Assembly (NCBI GenBank): GCA_027924585.1
Contig: BSBM01000007.1
Span: forward strand, 7,332,001-7,396,000
Length of the DNA: 64,000 bases
From: Larix kaempferi
Taxonomy: Eukaryota; Streptophyta; Pinopsida; Pinales; Pinaceae
Direction of reading: 5' to 3'
A model generated the notes under the pieces. That model was not told where the DNA came from, searched no databases, and saw nothing but the letters and a program-made list of their open reading frames with translations. Within the stretch, counting starts at the first letter, position 1, and each line of letters begins with the position of its first letter. Shown piece after piece: positions 12,205-24,970 of this stretch. Both the position numbers and the translations under genes were made by a program.

Positions 12205-12704
12205 ATTGTGGAGGTAGAAAAAATAAGGAAGGACACTCCTTGGTCCTATTTTGATGGCACAACACAACTTAATCCAAGCAGATAAAGCATTGGAGGAATG
12301 ATCTACATTGATAAGAATACCATTCTATGATTCCAAGCAGGTTTAGGAGCCATAACAAACAATTATGTTGAACTCCGTGCATTAAAACTTCTTCTCAAAT
12401 TCGATTTAAAGGAAATTTTAAAGCACTACAAGTTTTGGAGATGCTCAATTAGTAATAGAATGGTTATATGATAAAAAAATAGTGTCATAATCTAGCATTA
12501 CAACCTATCCTAGAAGAGATAAGAAGGCTAAAGAAAGAGTTGGATGAATGCTTCTTCCAACAAATCTATAGGGAAAGAAATTTTGATGCATATATTCAAT
12601 CAAAAGCAAGGCTGGAACTCAGAAGCAAGGAGCGGCATGTCCGAAAGGAACTAGAAGGAAATATGTTGGAAGATTACCAATCTTTTCTATGGGATCCACA
12701 TTGA
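12205..12704 (+). pseudogene. RNase H-like domain relic (LINE or free-standing type)
   Basis: Broken RNase H domain. It opens with WSYFDG (12241-12258; plant RNase H domains typically have FDGA-G-NPG), continues NNYVELRALKLL (catalytic Glu), then GDAQLVIEWLYDKKIV (catalytic Asp), and ends RERNFDAYIQSKA before a stop at 12702-12704. The last motif normally reads NxxAD; here the Asp is Tyr. There are an early in-frame TAA, at least two frameshifts (near 12400-12430 and 12485) and a TGG-to-TGA-like change. The enzyme would cut RNA in RNA:DNA hybrids. Such domains end plant LINE ORF2 proteins and also occur alone. No RT is visible nearby, so which type this was stays open. Confidence 0.7.
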
Positions 12705-12705
12705 T

Positions 12706-15183
12706 GGATTTCATTCCCAAGGGAAAAAGTTCATAAGAGATGTGATTTTTCTTTTTGAATATATGATACTATGCAAAGACTGTATGGAAGTTAAATGAAT
12801 TGTAGAAGATTTTGGAAAGAACTATGAATGTTGTAGTTTTCTGATATGCACTTGGTTTTTACTTGAATGAAGTTCTTAGTTTTGACAAAGCTTTTAATGC
12901 TACACAAATACTCAGGATGCAAAAAATGTACAAGGATTTCATAAGAATACTCAATCTTTATTTAGTGATAAATGAACTTGAAGAATACAACTTTTTTTCT
13001 CAATAAAGTTATGATTTTTTTTCCGAAGAAAAAAACAAAGCATCACCCATTGTTATTTTCATTGAATCACATCTCTCAACCACAACCAATAAGGTTAAAT
13101 TTTTATATACATTTTTATTTATATAATAGAAAAAGAGATACCAACATATCTCAATATATATTATTAAAATATAGCATTTGGCATTTCGGTGAAAAAGGCT
13201 AACAAGAATTTTGCGTCATACCATTAAAAATAATTGACATGTTGTGAGAGTATCCGTGCGATATCTCCTTCCTTTCTTTGGGAGGTGAGGTTGAACTTTC
13301 ACCGGTGACGTATGATTGTATGAGTGGACTCATAGTCGATTGTGGGCACATTTTTATAGCATGAAATTTTATGGTAATAATAATGCAATTTTAATCTAAA
13401 TACTAAATTGGTAGATTTTTTTCATTTGTGAGAGAAGATATAGATTCTTTTTATGTATGGATTTGAAATGTCAAAGTCTATAAAGAAAAGCATATCTTAT
13501 TCCAATTCATGATCTCCTATAAAGAGATACATATTTTTAACAATTAAACCCATTATAAAAATAAAACATTTTAAATATTTACAATTTTAAAAACAAATTG
13601 CAAGAATTTCAATTTATTATAAAAGTGAAACATTTTAAGCATACAATTTGTCATAATTTCTACGTTATATACATGTCAGGATCATATGGTCATTAAATTA
13701 AGTAAGCATTATCATGAATTATGTTAGATGTTGTAACTTGTGATTTCCTATAAATGTAATCTCTCAAACTAATTTAGGATTTCTTTTAAATATATATTCA
13801 TATAAAATTATATATAACAATATGCAATACAATAAAAGGAAAAACACATAGGTAATTAATAATCTTCTTCAAAGAAACTAAAACAATTGGAAAGTATATA
13901 CAAAGGTAATGAAAAGAGAATACAACTTTCAAGGGCCAAAGGATACCTAAAAATCCACTGCCAATCATGCCAAAACTTTCCATTCATGTCTTTATTCATT
14001 TTGAATAGGTTCTATGTGGAATAAGTCCAACCAAATCAATAGTTTAATATGTAGATATATAGAAGATAGAGAAAACTCATGACAATTGGATTGTGAGTCC
14101 TTCTAAGAGAGAATAATAGTATCCCAAAAATCCCTTTGATTAGTTATATTTTTCTTTCTTTGTTGTCAGCCTTGAAAATGAGGAATGTCCATAAAACGCA
14201 TTCCTTGCACCTTCCAAATCCAAATCATTTTTTTGTTAAAATTTCATCCTCCCTAGATACTTGACATCTACCAGCACACAAATCCATCCAATATTGTTTA
14301 TGCTGCCTAAATACTTATGATTATAAAAGATTGCGTGACTATGAATGGAATATATGAGTAGACAAAATTATATAACAAAATCTAAATTATTCTGTAATTC
14401 TTTGAATATGTTTTGTTATGAGAAGACAATGCCTCAATAATACATGGGAAAGAGAGAAAATTTTCAAACATTAGACCACTCATTTGGTAGCCAAGGTGTT
14501 ATCCTAGGTGAAAATATCAATCAGTCCTAGAACACTCTCATCCTTTAGCATAATGAGAACATCCAAGGTACCAAAGGGAGGCACTGCACTTGCCCAACAA
14601 GTACATAAATAGAATCTACTCCATTATGTGAAACTAAACCCTATCATGAAACCAACAAGATACATAATAAATAAGTGAGGCCTCAAGAATCTTATCCATA
14701 AGTTTCCTTCATCAAGAAAATGGAAGGTCTTTGTACTGCAAGAAAATGAGTTTATGCTACAAATGTTTCAAACACCAATCTTGCATAGTCATTGGAGAAA
14801 ACACCACAGAAAAGGCGATTCCAACATATCTCACTATTACATATGGATGGATGAAGGTCCAAGTGAGAGGAATCCAATTAGGAGATTCATCAAGACCAAC
14901 AAATCAATAATTCAACTTTTCATAAACATATGGAAATGAAATACCCTTAATCTTCCTCCACTAGTAGGAAATTCCCATCTAATAACTAAGCACATCAATA
15001 GTAAGAACATATAGATAAGATGTTAAGGGATTCTCTACCTATTCGATTGGCATAGAAGAATTAATTGAGAAAGTGTATTGTTGGTCGCAACAAAACTTGA
15101 AGCAGAAGAGAATATGATATTCACCACCCCTACATACATCAAACCAAAATCCAAATATAGGTGCATATATCTTCAATATGATC
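12706..15183. other. Unassigned intergenic DNA left of element A
   Basis: A/T-rich, with only short frames (for example 12972-13202 +, 13798-13983 -) lacking motifs. It is the left flank of element A; the right flank resumes at 37004. Confidence 0.4.
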
Positions 15184-15188
15184 ATAGG
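15184..15188. repeat. Target site duplication of element A, left
   Basis: ATAGG, identical to 36999-37003. Confidence 0.9.
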
Positions 15189-16216
15189 TGATCCAGGAGA
15201 ATCAGGGCCTAGGCAAAGCAGTCGAATATGATCGACATAGGAAGGCCGACCAGAGGGAGTACCGATTACCACTGGTGTGGAAGAGCAGATTGGCTGTCGA
15301 AGTCAATAAGTCGCACAAGAGCAGTCGATATGTGATCGACAGAAGATGCGGAAGGTCGGAAGTCGACATGTCAGAGGTCAATGGACAAGAGAGTTGCAGT
15401 GGAGACGTCGAGGGTTGACATGTTGTCAAACCACGACTTTGACAGGTTTGGGTATGAGCCAAGCGAGGAGGAAGGGGTAGACTGGAAAAGACTGAAAGTG
15501 CGAAGGGAACTCGACAAGGTATGTTGAAGGTTAACGGAAGACAATATCGCTGAGGCAGTGATAAGAACGACTACTGTAGCAGTGTCAGAAGGATGTGTAG
15601 AATTCAAGGAGAGTACTTGATAGCCGTTCAGTCTTGTTAAGGAAGTTATTAGTAGTTATTGAAGGTAGTTGAGATCGTGACAGATGTCTCCATAGGTGAA
15701 GGTTGTGTAGCATGACAGAGGCACTAAAATTTGCAAGTCTATAGGATCTGGGGGATCAGTGGACAAAGGAAGAGTGTTTCGGGATACGGAGTAGAACTCG
15801 GGATGCGTAGCCACAGAGTAGAAGGCCAGGGAGTTTGGATCACTTGGATCAGTTGGCAGTTCGGTTAGCAGAGGATCGAGAGAACAAATCCATATGAGAA
15901 GTTTTCTAGATTGGATCGGAGAGTCACACATCTACAGATATTGAAGAAGATCGAACCATAGCTCAGAGTTCCGCAGTGAACTAGGAGAGGGTGAAGATTG
16001 ACACATTGATATAGAACACAGTTACTTCTGTATTGTAATAGGATAAGGCCAACATTAGTTATTTGTCTACATTCCTTGCATTTCGCATTGTAACCATTTT
16101 TCGGTAGAAGTAATATAAGCCAGCTTCTGACTTCCTGTTTACATCTTGTTTATGTGAACGCGTGTGTTGTGTGTAATTGTTAAGCAAGAACCCTTGTCGG
16201 GGTGACCTTGCATTCA
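15189..16216 (+). repeat. 5' LTR of element A
   Basis: 1,028 bp, from TGATCCAGGAG to CCTTGCATTCA. The first 280 bp are dense in GTCGA/TCGAC words. The end region AAGCAAGAACCCTTGTCGGG is shared with the 3' LTR. Confidence 0.92.
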
Positions 16217-16218
16217 AG

Positions 16219-16230
16219 TGGTATCAGAGC
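16219..16230 (+). promoter_or_regulatory. Primer binding site of element A
   Basis: TGGTATCAGAGC, two bases after the LTR end. It is complementary to the 3' end of plant initiator-Met tRNA, the usual primer of these elements. Confidence 0.9.
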
Positions 16231-16602
16231 GGAATAATCTTGTGAGCAGGAAGAGAATCCTATGAAGAGAAATGTGTTGATATCAACCTGACAAGGTCAA
16301 GTGGTATCAGAATTGGAAGTGAATCCAATGAGCAAGTGTGTTGAATAGATGCAACCGCGGTTGGGTAGAGTTGTGCATGACTTGTAGAAGTCCGGTTGAG
16401 ATTGGATAAATGGGAGTTTCAGCCAAGGTTGAAAATGGCTCACAGAGGTGTTAATGTCCGAGGAGTTGGATGAAGAGCGTGTGGCGCAATAGTCATAGAT
16501 GATCAAGAGATTTTCGACAAGTGCCTCTGAACAATACGAACTTTGAAAAATGAAGTCACATTGATTAAATAAAGACAAAGGTGTGGTTGTATTCTTGATG
16601 CA

Positions 16603-17403
16603 TTAGACCACAACGATGAGGAGGTCGAAGAAGTGGAAGCACGAGAAGCAGCAGGAGAAGAATTGGAAGACAAACTCATCAAACTTCTGATGGATATGAG
16701 AGGCCAGACAAAGATAGATGTACGTACCTACTCAGGAAGTCTAGATCCAGAAGACTTGATCGACTGGTTCAGAGAAATGGATAAATTCTTCGACATAGAG
16801 CAGATCGAGGATACTAGATGGGTTAAGACTGCATTTTTAGGTTGAAGGGTCATGCCTCATTGTGGTGGGACAATGTGTAGGCTAACAGAGTCAAGAAAGA
16901 TAAGGAGAAAATCAAGTCTTGGGACAGGATGTTTGCCAAGTTGATAAGGTTGGGACTAACCGATGAAGGAGAAGAAGCTGTCGTAAGATATGTCAACAGC
17001 CTGAAATATGCCATTCAAGACGAGTTGTGCATGTCAAGATTCAGAGCGGTTGGCGAAGCCTACCAATTAGCTCTAAAGGCAAAAGAGAAACTGTTGAGGG
17101 AATCCACATCGACCAAAGGTAGGATCATTGGTCGGGGTGTGAAGACTGTTTCCGTGAAAGGAAAAAGTTGTGGATACAAGAGAGAAGCCATTGAAGACAA
17201 CCAACGTACGAAAGGGACATCGACAAGAGAGAAGGCGCATGAAAACCGATGTGATGATTGAGAGACATGTGATTGAGGTGCGTATTGTCAAAGTGGTCCA
17301 TCCGACAAAAAATGAGCTGACAAAATAGCCATAATATGTTACAAGTGTCGAGGAATCAGACACTAGGCTTATGAATGCCTAGAGAACCTACATGCTACAG
17401 AAG
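16603..17403 (+). pseudogene. Element A gag (capsid and zinc knuckle), broken
   Basis: The first frame (16633-16845) has the plant gag pattern with YSGSLDPEDLIDWFREMDKF. The next part shifts frame near 16840 (LKGHASLWWDNV) and runs to 17261 with RYVNSLKYAIQDEL. Compared with this family's gag, about 30-40 residues between DRMFAKL and RLGLTDEGEE are missing, an internal deletion. A CX2CX4HX4C knuckle (C at 17337, last C at 17376) carries an in-frame stop after the His. Gag packages the element RNA into particles. Start codon not determinable because the upstream frame is broken. Confidence 0.82.
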
Positions 17404-17559
17404 AGTCGAAACCTAGATGTTGAAGAGATGAGGAAGTTGATGAGAGGGCAGAGTTGGCATCCGACAGCAGTGAGGATGGAAAAAAGAAAATTTGAAACCT
17501 GACGGTCAGGAAAACATTGGTTCAAGAAGACCAACGCGATGAGAAAGAGCCGACACAAT

Positions 17560-19068
17560 GAAAGGCTTTATTTCAAACCAAAGTGTGAATCGGCGAATTG
17601 CGTTGCAAGACCATAGTTGATGGTGGAAGCACTAAGAATCTTGTGTCGACAGAGGTCATTGACAGAATAGATTTGAAGTGTCGGGAACTTCCACACCCAT
17701 ACAAGATCTCATGGTTGCAGAAGGGACATAATGTGAAGGTGACCATATAGTTCCTAATTAACTTCAAGGTTAGGAAACTTGAAGACAGTGTATTGTGTGA
17801 CGTAATCCCAATGGAAGCGTGCCATCTATTGTTAGGAAGAGCATGGAAATATGATCAGAAGATGATCTATGATGGTCGAGCCAACACAGTCACAATATGA
17901 AAGAATGGTGTGCGAAGGATTTTGGAGCCAAAGCAGGAGGGGCCAACCGACTATAAGCAGGGTGAGAGCAACTTTTGGGACAATCGAATGCTGATGTGTT
18001 TAGCGAAAGAATTACTCATGGAGGAGGAAAAGCAATCAGGATGTTTTTCCATCATTCTGAAAGGGCCATGTGTTGAGAGGTCGACAATGGAGAAGATTCC
18101 AGTTGAAATCAGAAATATGCTTAATGTGTTTCGGAGCATAGTAGTCGATGAGGCATAGACGGGATTGCAACCGACAAGAAGCATATCCCATCAAATCAAC
18201 TTTATTCTAGGGTCGAGTCTTCCAAACAAGGCACCGCATAGGATGATTCTGACAGAAGGTCGGGAACTCAATCGATAGGTCCACGAGTTGTTGGACAGGG
18301 GGTTCATCAGAGAAAGTCTGAGTCCGTGTGTGGTATCAATAGTATTAGCGCCAAAGAAAGGTGGATAATGGAGAATGTGTAAAAACTCCAGATCCATCAA
18401 CAAGATCACGATAAAGTACCAGTTTCCATTTCCAAGGATGCACGACTTGACGGATTGCTTGAGTGGAGCGAAGTACTTCACGAAGACGGACCTGAAGAGA
18501 GGTTATAACCAAATTCAAGTTAGAGAAGGAGATGAATGGAAAACAACATTCAAGATGAAAGAAGGACTGTATGAGTGGTTAGTCATGCCATTCGGATTGA
18601 CTAATGCACCCAGTACATTCATGCGGTTGATGAATGAGGTACTGAAGACATTCTTGGGTAAGTTCGTCGTAGCGTACCTAGACAACATTTTGATATTTAG
18701 TCGAACCAAGATAGAGAACTTGGGGCACATTCGACAAGTATTGCAGAAGTTGCAGGAAGAGAAGTTGATGGTGAACCTGCAAAAGTGTTTCTTCATGAAG
18801 GAAGAACTAGTGTACTTGGAATTTGTAATCTCGAGTAAAGGGTTAGTGATGGATGCAAAAAAGGTGAAGGCAATATTGGATTGGCCGAAACCGACAAGTA
18901 CGACTGGAGTCAGGAGTTTTCGTGAACTTGCCAGTTTCTACAGGAATTTCATTCGGGGATTCAGCTGGATATGTGCACCTTTGACAGAGTGCATGAGCAA
19001 AAGGGGAGTTCAAGTGGACTGAAGCTTCCCAACGAGCTTTCGACAAGTTGAAGGAAAATGTCACTGAG
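17560..19068 (+). pseudogene. Element A protease and reverse transcriptase, broken
   Basis: The protease active site reads IVDGGSTKNLVS (about 17610-17650), where the family has D[ST]G. It is followed by CHLLLGRAWKYD (about 17820-17860). RT runs from about 18290 to 19022. The uninterrupted part (18375-19022) includes [30 protein letters not shown] and the catalytic box, here YLDN at 18675-18686 instead of YLDD. The loss of the second Asp would abolish catalysis. Stops near 17750, 17898, 18157, 18278 and 18366. A frameshift near 19010 leads into the start of the RNase H linker (AFDKLKENVTE), which is cut by element B at 19068. Confidence 0.9.
19064..19068. repeat. Target site duplication of element B, left
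   Basis: CTGAG; the right partner at 34261-34265 is GTGAG, one mismatch. Confidence 0.7.
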
Positions 19069-19094
19069 TGTAATATCCCGAATTTTGGACTGAC

Positions 19095-19510
19095 TATTTT
19101 ATGATGTTATATTGGGCCACAGCCCCAGCACATGTGATTTATTCTGATTATTGGGCATGAGCCCTAGTACATATCATTTATTCTTTTGTAGACTGACATA
19201 TTGGGCATGGACCCTGACTAAATTTCATTATTTGATTATATAATGGGAAAGGCATCCCCAATGTTCTAATTATGTTTTGAGTGGGTACAAAACCCTAATA
19301 TACTGAGATGACATTTTCTTACATACTATGCAGTGATGTGAATGACATAATTGACTTATATGGTGTGTTAAGCATGGACTCAGAAACACACAAATTACCT
19401 ACATACTAGGAAAAAGCCTTGATGTACCTAGAGGAAATATGATGTACTGGGAGTAAGCCCTGATGTACATTGAGTGTTGGGCATAAACCCTAGAGCACTC
19501 CAAGCTTGAT
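19095..19510 (+). repeat. Repeated GGGC...GCCC units in B LTR
   Basis: Short imperfect units follow one another about every 40-60 bp: TTGGGCCACAGCCCC, TTGGGCATGAGCCCT, TTGGGCATGGACCCT, GGGTACAAAACCCT, GGGAGTAAGCCCT, TTGGGCATAAACCCT. Several can fold as GGGC/GCCC mini-hairpins. The same series is in the 3' LTR at about 29830-30235. Confidence 0.65.
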
Positions 19511-20471
19511 AAACGAATACCAGATCCGAGGAAACTTAAATATTCTAGATGTGCCTCACAACCACATTCTAGCACTAGTGCTGAGCAAGGACTCTGGAAT
19601 TGGACTAGAGTAACGCCCATGTGAGAGTGTTGAGTTAAATGGCTCTGAAGAGCACTCGGGGTTATGGAGTTTCAAAGTGTTGAGTTGGAAAGACTTTGAA
19701 GAGCACTTTTATCACATTTATTTAATTGAATAAATGATTCATCTTTTTCTATCCATCATCACCTACTACAGGAGCTACCATGTTAAACGAGGGAATCCAA
19801 CATGCAAAGAGAGAGACTAGAGGCACCTAACCAAGCTGACCACGAATGTCCAAAAGAAGTGGACCATGTCCCTAAAAGTTAAAGAGAAAAGAGTGTTATG
19901 TGACGACACATAACTAAAGAAAATCTAATTATCAGTAGTCTCTTATGACTAACCCGATTAAAGGCCTCCAAGTTATTATTATTATTATTATTTATTATTA
20001 AGAGCTTTAAATAATATTAGGTGTTATTTTAATTATGGGATATAATTAGTATATCTGACTTATGCATTATTTAATATTTTAAATAATGTATTAATAAGTT
20101 AAGTGAAATATAGTTAATATAAGGATAAGTATTGTTATTATTAAGAGCATAAATAAAAAATGACTTATAGTCAAACAGTTAGAAAAGTCCTAGTTCAAGA
20201 TGACAAAGTTATTTAATTAAATAATATCTTTTAAATTATTAAATATTGAATTTAAAGAAACTAACTACTTCAACGGTCCTAATACAAGATTTCCCTATTT
20301 GAAGAGGGCAGATCCCAAGTTTTGGGATCATCTACCATTCTTGGTTATTATCATTCTCTTATGGTAGTCCAAGAAAGACTGTTCTGCTCCAAGAAGCTGA
20401 AGCAGCCTTACCTAAATATTTTCAAATTGAACCAGAAGTGGATCTAGGACCTCTACCTTTCATTTCATGTT

Positions 20472-20540
20472 AAAACCAAGCTCGGGGGGATCCAGATAGA
20501 ACTAGGAACTGTTAAGGGGTCAAGGTTGGGAGGAATGTGG
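20472..20540 (+). promoter_or_regulatory. Conserved long-LTR block, copy in B 5' LTR
   Basis: CCAAGCTCGGGGGGATCC followed by GGTTGGGAGGAATG. Same paired motif as in H, C and G although B's LTR is otherwise a different family. The 3' LTR copy is at about 31217-31280. Confidence 0.55.
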
Positions 20541-22882
20541 TAGTCCCAAATTTATCCAGCTAGAACAATCTTCCTAACAGGTGAGCTAGATAAAATAGGT
20601 TCAACATTAATTATTATTGAGTGTGCAGGTATCAACAGGAAGGGATCAAGTGCCAAGCAGCTAGGATAGTACAAGAGAGGATCAAGTGCCCAAGCAGCCA
20701 GGTATGAATCAGTAATTATTTACATTCATTTTCCAGTCGTATTAAAACTAGGCTTCTATACAGAATTAATATTTCAGCATTGTCTCGTACAAATATTATC
20801 AACTTAGAGGTTCTTCCCATAACCCAGTGGAGGATATAGCAGGTCTAGCCAAGTTAGCCTGTGCTAGATAACAACTATTAAGGAAACTTAGAATCATTAT
20901 ATCATTTTTCTTTAAAAACACTCATGTTTGTCTGAATCGTCTTATTACTTGTTAGTACCGGAATCTCTTATGATCTTTGAAATCATTTATTATTATACTC
21001 AAGATGCCTAAAGAAACTTTATTATTTTTCTGTCATGCTGTACAGTTAGGTTGTTTAAGTTCCACATGATCCAACATCTAAACAAAAACCTCATACCCTA
21101 GCTAAGAAGATAGTCAACCCATTACAGAAGTGATGGAAATAACTTGGACTCAAGTTTTTGTTATTACTCCTGCATTATCATTTTCTTTTAAAATACACAA
21201 GTCAAACAATCAGATAGTTTCACCAAAAACAACCATGCTATTTTTATATATATTAAACCATATTCTAAACAATCTACAGGATCATTACTTCTCTATGTTT
21301 TTCTTTACCTCTTCAAACAACATTGTTATAGACATTGAAAGAGTCATGAGATCGAAACCCCTCAACGTTTTCAAGAAGACCCTGCTAGCTTTAAAATAAT
21401 CAAAACAACGTAGTATTACTCACAGAGGCTTATTACATCCCACGAAAACATTTCACCATCATCTAGTAAAGGCAAAACCTGCAGCCAACATTTTAAACAC
21501 ATACACAGGGCATGGGATCGAATCCCACTACATCAAGCCTAGGCTTCTTTACAAAAAAAACAACTACCAGTAGGAAAACGTAGTAAGACGAATTCAATTA
21601 AAAACCCTAGACATGCAAGAGGACCAGTTAAGGATTTAGCTCTACCTTTAAATGCATCATTACTGACAATTTCTCTAATGCTAAATACTTGCAAGCCATT
21701 CAACAGATAGACACATAGAATGCTAAGACCCTTAACAATTTAGTTTTCTTATAGACAAAACGCAGAGAGTAGTTTCAAATTTAAAGACTCATAGAAGAGG
21801 CAGAGGTCAACCATTCTCTTTTATCAAATCATACATAGCCAAACCTCTGCTCATTTTAACACAAGTTTCGGAAGAGTCATGGTTTCTTTATGTAATGTCT
21901 CAACCGATGACTCACTGAGCAAAGGCACGATAGGAACAACACATAAATAAAAAATTACTCTTTTCCATAGAGAGCAATAACGCAGAGTGTAGAAAGTGTA
22001 TACATCAGATATAAAATTGTTCAGAAGGCAATTCTTCCATCCACAGGTCCAGGTTTCTTTCAACCAAGTATTAAAAAAGACACGTAAACCCCAAAATTAG
22101 AAATTGGGTGTTATTACATTGAGTTTCAAAAGAATCAACATTCAGCCGAATGGACAACCTCCACACTAACACCCTCCAGGGCTATCAAAACCATTAAAAT
22201 ACTTTGCATAAGGGTCTAGCCAATGGCAACCACCAGGAAACCAAACCATAAATTGATGCAGTAAGCCAAACCAGAAGCATGAATCCCCGTAACTTATATC
22301 AACGACCTCAACCCACAAGGGCAAGAGGAAGAGTGAAGAGGTGGCGGATCTGAACTTACAATTTTTAAACGCCTCTAGGGTCGAGTATGTGACCAGCAAT
22401 ACAGGAGCCACGTAGAAGAGAGAACCCCCAATACCTTCCAAACAACAATTCACATGCAGTCAAAACTCAAGAGTATTGTTCCAAACTATAATGTATTGAA
22501 CTAATAACAAGTGGAGCATGAGTTTTACCTTCGTAGCAGTCTTCACCTCAGCCTATTTAGTCATGAGGGTGCATAGGCCATGAGCAAGAGCTCAGTCCAA
22601 AGCACAAAAGGAACCCCAACTGTGCACACGACAAAGCAGGTGAAACAAATTTTTAAAGTGGATGTCGTGGGTGTAAAACCCCATGGAATAAACCCTCAGT
22701 ACAACTAGTAGCGTGGCCATGTGCCAACGTAGAGCCTCATTAAATTAGACCACCAACCACCAATATTTCGATATCAACTCTATTCTTCATAGTGGTAGTG
22801 GCATATTTATAATCCATAAGGTTTTTAAAAGCACATGTATGATAAGTCCACTAGCATTATATGGAACCTATAAACACACCAT

Positions 22883-24314
22883 TGTTGGAGCCAAGGCCGT
22901 AGCTACGGTAAAGCTGCGAATTTTGGGGAAAAAAGCACAAGTATGAAAGGAAAGTGCTAATTTTGGGACAAGCACTAAGTTTTGGGTAAGAAGGAGACGG
23001 TGCGCAGTACGGTGCCAGATGGACAAGCTCAGCGAAGATCACGGAGCTCGCGCGCACGTCATAGAAGAATGAAGGTGGCTCAGCTACCATAATAAATAAG
23101 GCGATGGAGTAGAGGGCTCAGCTACCCTCATTTAAAGGCTAAGTACAGAAGTTATGGTTGCTCGGATCAAGGAGGAGCAATGGACCAGAACATTGAAGGC
23201 GAAGGACAAGCGCCCATACCCACAATCTGCGCCGAAAGTCAAGGAGCCTGCAGGAGCCGGCGACATGACTACAAGCGGCGCCTACAGTACACCTAGCCAT
23301 GTGCGTGGTTAGGGTTTTTGGGAATCACTGTTGGGAAAGGCCCACAGTTTTGTAAAGGTGTGACCGTCATGGCCACCTATATATATGAATAATTGTAATG
23401 GGTAAATGTTAGCGAGTAAGAGTTAGATAAGTTTTGGGATAGTAGATGGTTAGACTGTTCGATAGTCAGTCTCAAGGATAGATCATGTGTTGATTATCCT
23501 TTTCTATGTTTTCTACCGAGTGTGTAGAACTAGAGTAAGAATCGGATAGCCGAGGAGCTAATCCCTGAGTTGCCAGACAGTCTGAGTTGACGTCTGCGCC
23601 TTTGTAATCTCTGTAGAGAAGAGACTAGATTGAGAGAAGGGCTCCCAGCTGTGTGCATGGAGTTTCCTGTAAGAATCTAAGGCTGCAGCTGTGTGCGCAG
23701 CATGTTGTATAACTCTATCATTTTCTGGTTAATATAACGCTCCCGAGGACGTGGCTTCCCTCGAGGAGGTGAACTTTGCATATTTCTTCTTATTATAATG
23801 TTTGCGTGAATGATTAACTGTTTAAGTTCATTACCTGTGTATACAAGACTCTTGCATTATCTTTGTGACGGTGTAAGTGAGTTGGGAAGGTCCATTGATA
23901 GCTATAAGTGTTAAGTACTGAAGAAGTGGTGGAGCACTGTCGCGGCAGCGATCGAGGAATGCGATACTGCGCTGGGTGCGCAGGGCGAGGAGGTACTTAA
24001 CGCGTCGACGCAAGGAATACTTGCCTTCTGCGCCAGAGAGGAGACTTGCGCAGTGGGCCTGCTGAGGAAGGAAGCCGAGCAGTTGCGCCGAGGGGCCTGC
24101 GGGAAAGTCGGACCTCCGACCTCTGAGGAACCAGAATAGGAAGAACAATCTCCGCGTCACCAAGCTTAAGGAAACCTGATTCCTTAGCCCCCCATAGCCA
24201 CTTCGGGTGAGACCTCGAGCTGCTGCGCAGCTCGTTGCCGAGAGGGCCAGTGCGCCAAGGGGTTTGTTGCTGCGCTTCATTAAAACCCGGGTCTGCCCAA
24301 GAAAGCAGCCAACA
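22883..24314. mobile_element. Solo LTR K (1,432 bp) inserted in B 5' LTR
   Basis: TGTTGGAGCC...CAGCCAACA ends with a perfect 6-bp terminal inverted repeat, flanked by the exact duplication ACCAT (22878-22882, 24315-24319). The 3' LTR of B has the empty site (about 33617-33625), so K came after B. A TATATATATGAA box near 23380 and an A/T-to-G/C change toward the right end suggest + orientation, copia-like. No coding region, hence a solo LTR or a very short element. The long minus-strand frame at 23831-24400 only reflects G/C richness. Confidence 0.9.
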
Positions 24315-24958
24315 ACCATCAAGTTAACATATATTACAAGATAAATACTTTTTCCACCACCCTTCAAAGGCATAGGGAGCCTTTTCTCAAAACACTTCAC
24401 ACTTAGACTTAAGTATTTGTTGGCATGGTGATTTAAACATCAGATAAGAATATCGTCATAGGTACACCTGCAAAACCAAGAAGATAGTAAATGCATTAGA
24501 AAAATTCACTAAGTAAGTCAGATGTGCCAGTATTTCTTCACCCTACCTCTCGGCAGCTCTACCAGGTTACATTTTCTCCTTAAGGACCAAGCATCTCATC
24601 ATGGGCCTCGACAGTCATCCACAGGAGTCCATCATACCTGAATTATCAGTTAATCTTTGTATAAATATGATCATAAATCCTTGAGACAATAAGAAGGAGA
24701 TTTGCAATTATATTACTCTAAACATTGTATTGCAGCATCATAGTCTTAGCTCTACCCCTTTACATTGCTTCCGCCAAACTGTAGGATTATAAATCATTAA
24801 GACCTTATTAATTGAGACAATTAACTGAAACAACTTATTTCGAGAATAGTGAACATCTATCAGTGCTGAAGTTAATTTGATTATCATCCTATCTCATCTA
24901 GTTTATTACAGTATTAGAATTTTTTTATTTTATTTTATTGTTTTAGGGACATTACAAG

Positions 24959-24970
24959 TGGTATCAGAAC
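24959..24970 (+). promoter_or_regulatory. Primer binding site of element B
   Basis: TGGTATCAGAAC, two bases after the LTR; initiator-Met tRNA type with one change from the usual TGGTATCAGAGC. Confidence 0.88.

Larger units (their letters stand above)
19069..24956 (+). repeat. 5' LTR of element B (contains solo LTR K)
   Basis: Starts TGTAATATCCCG, ends GGGACATTACA. Removing K and one copy of its target duplication leaves 4,451 bp, against 4,458 bp for the 3' LTR. Includes a TTA microsatellite near 19975. Confidence 0.92.

Noticed and set aside
23831-24400. 189-codon open frame on the minus strand
   Set aside because: It spans the right end of solo LTR K and runs into B's LTR; it reflects G/C-rich sequence, not a gene.
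19069-24956. B's left LTR read as a separate 5.9-kb gene-bearing region
   Set aside because: Removing K makes it match the 3' LTR in length and sequence throughout; the short frames at 21130-21399 and 31871-32143 are copies of the same LTR segment and no domain is seen in them.
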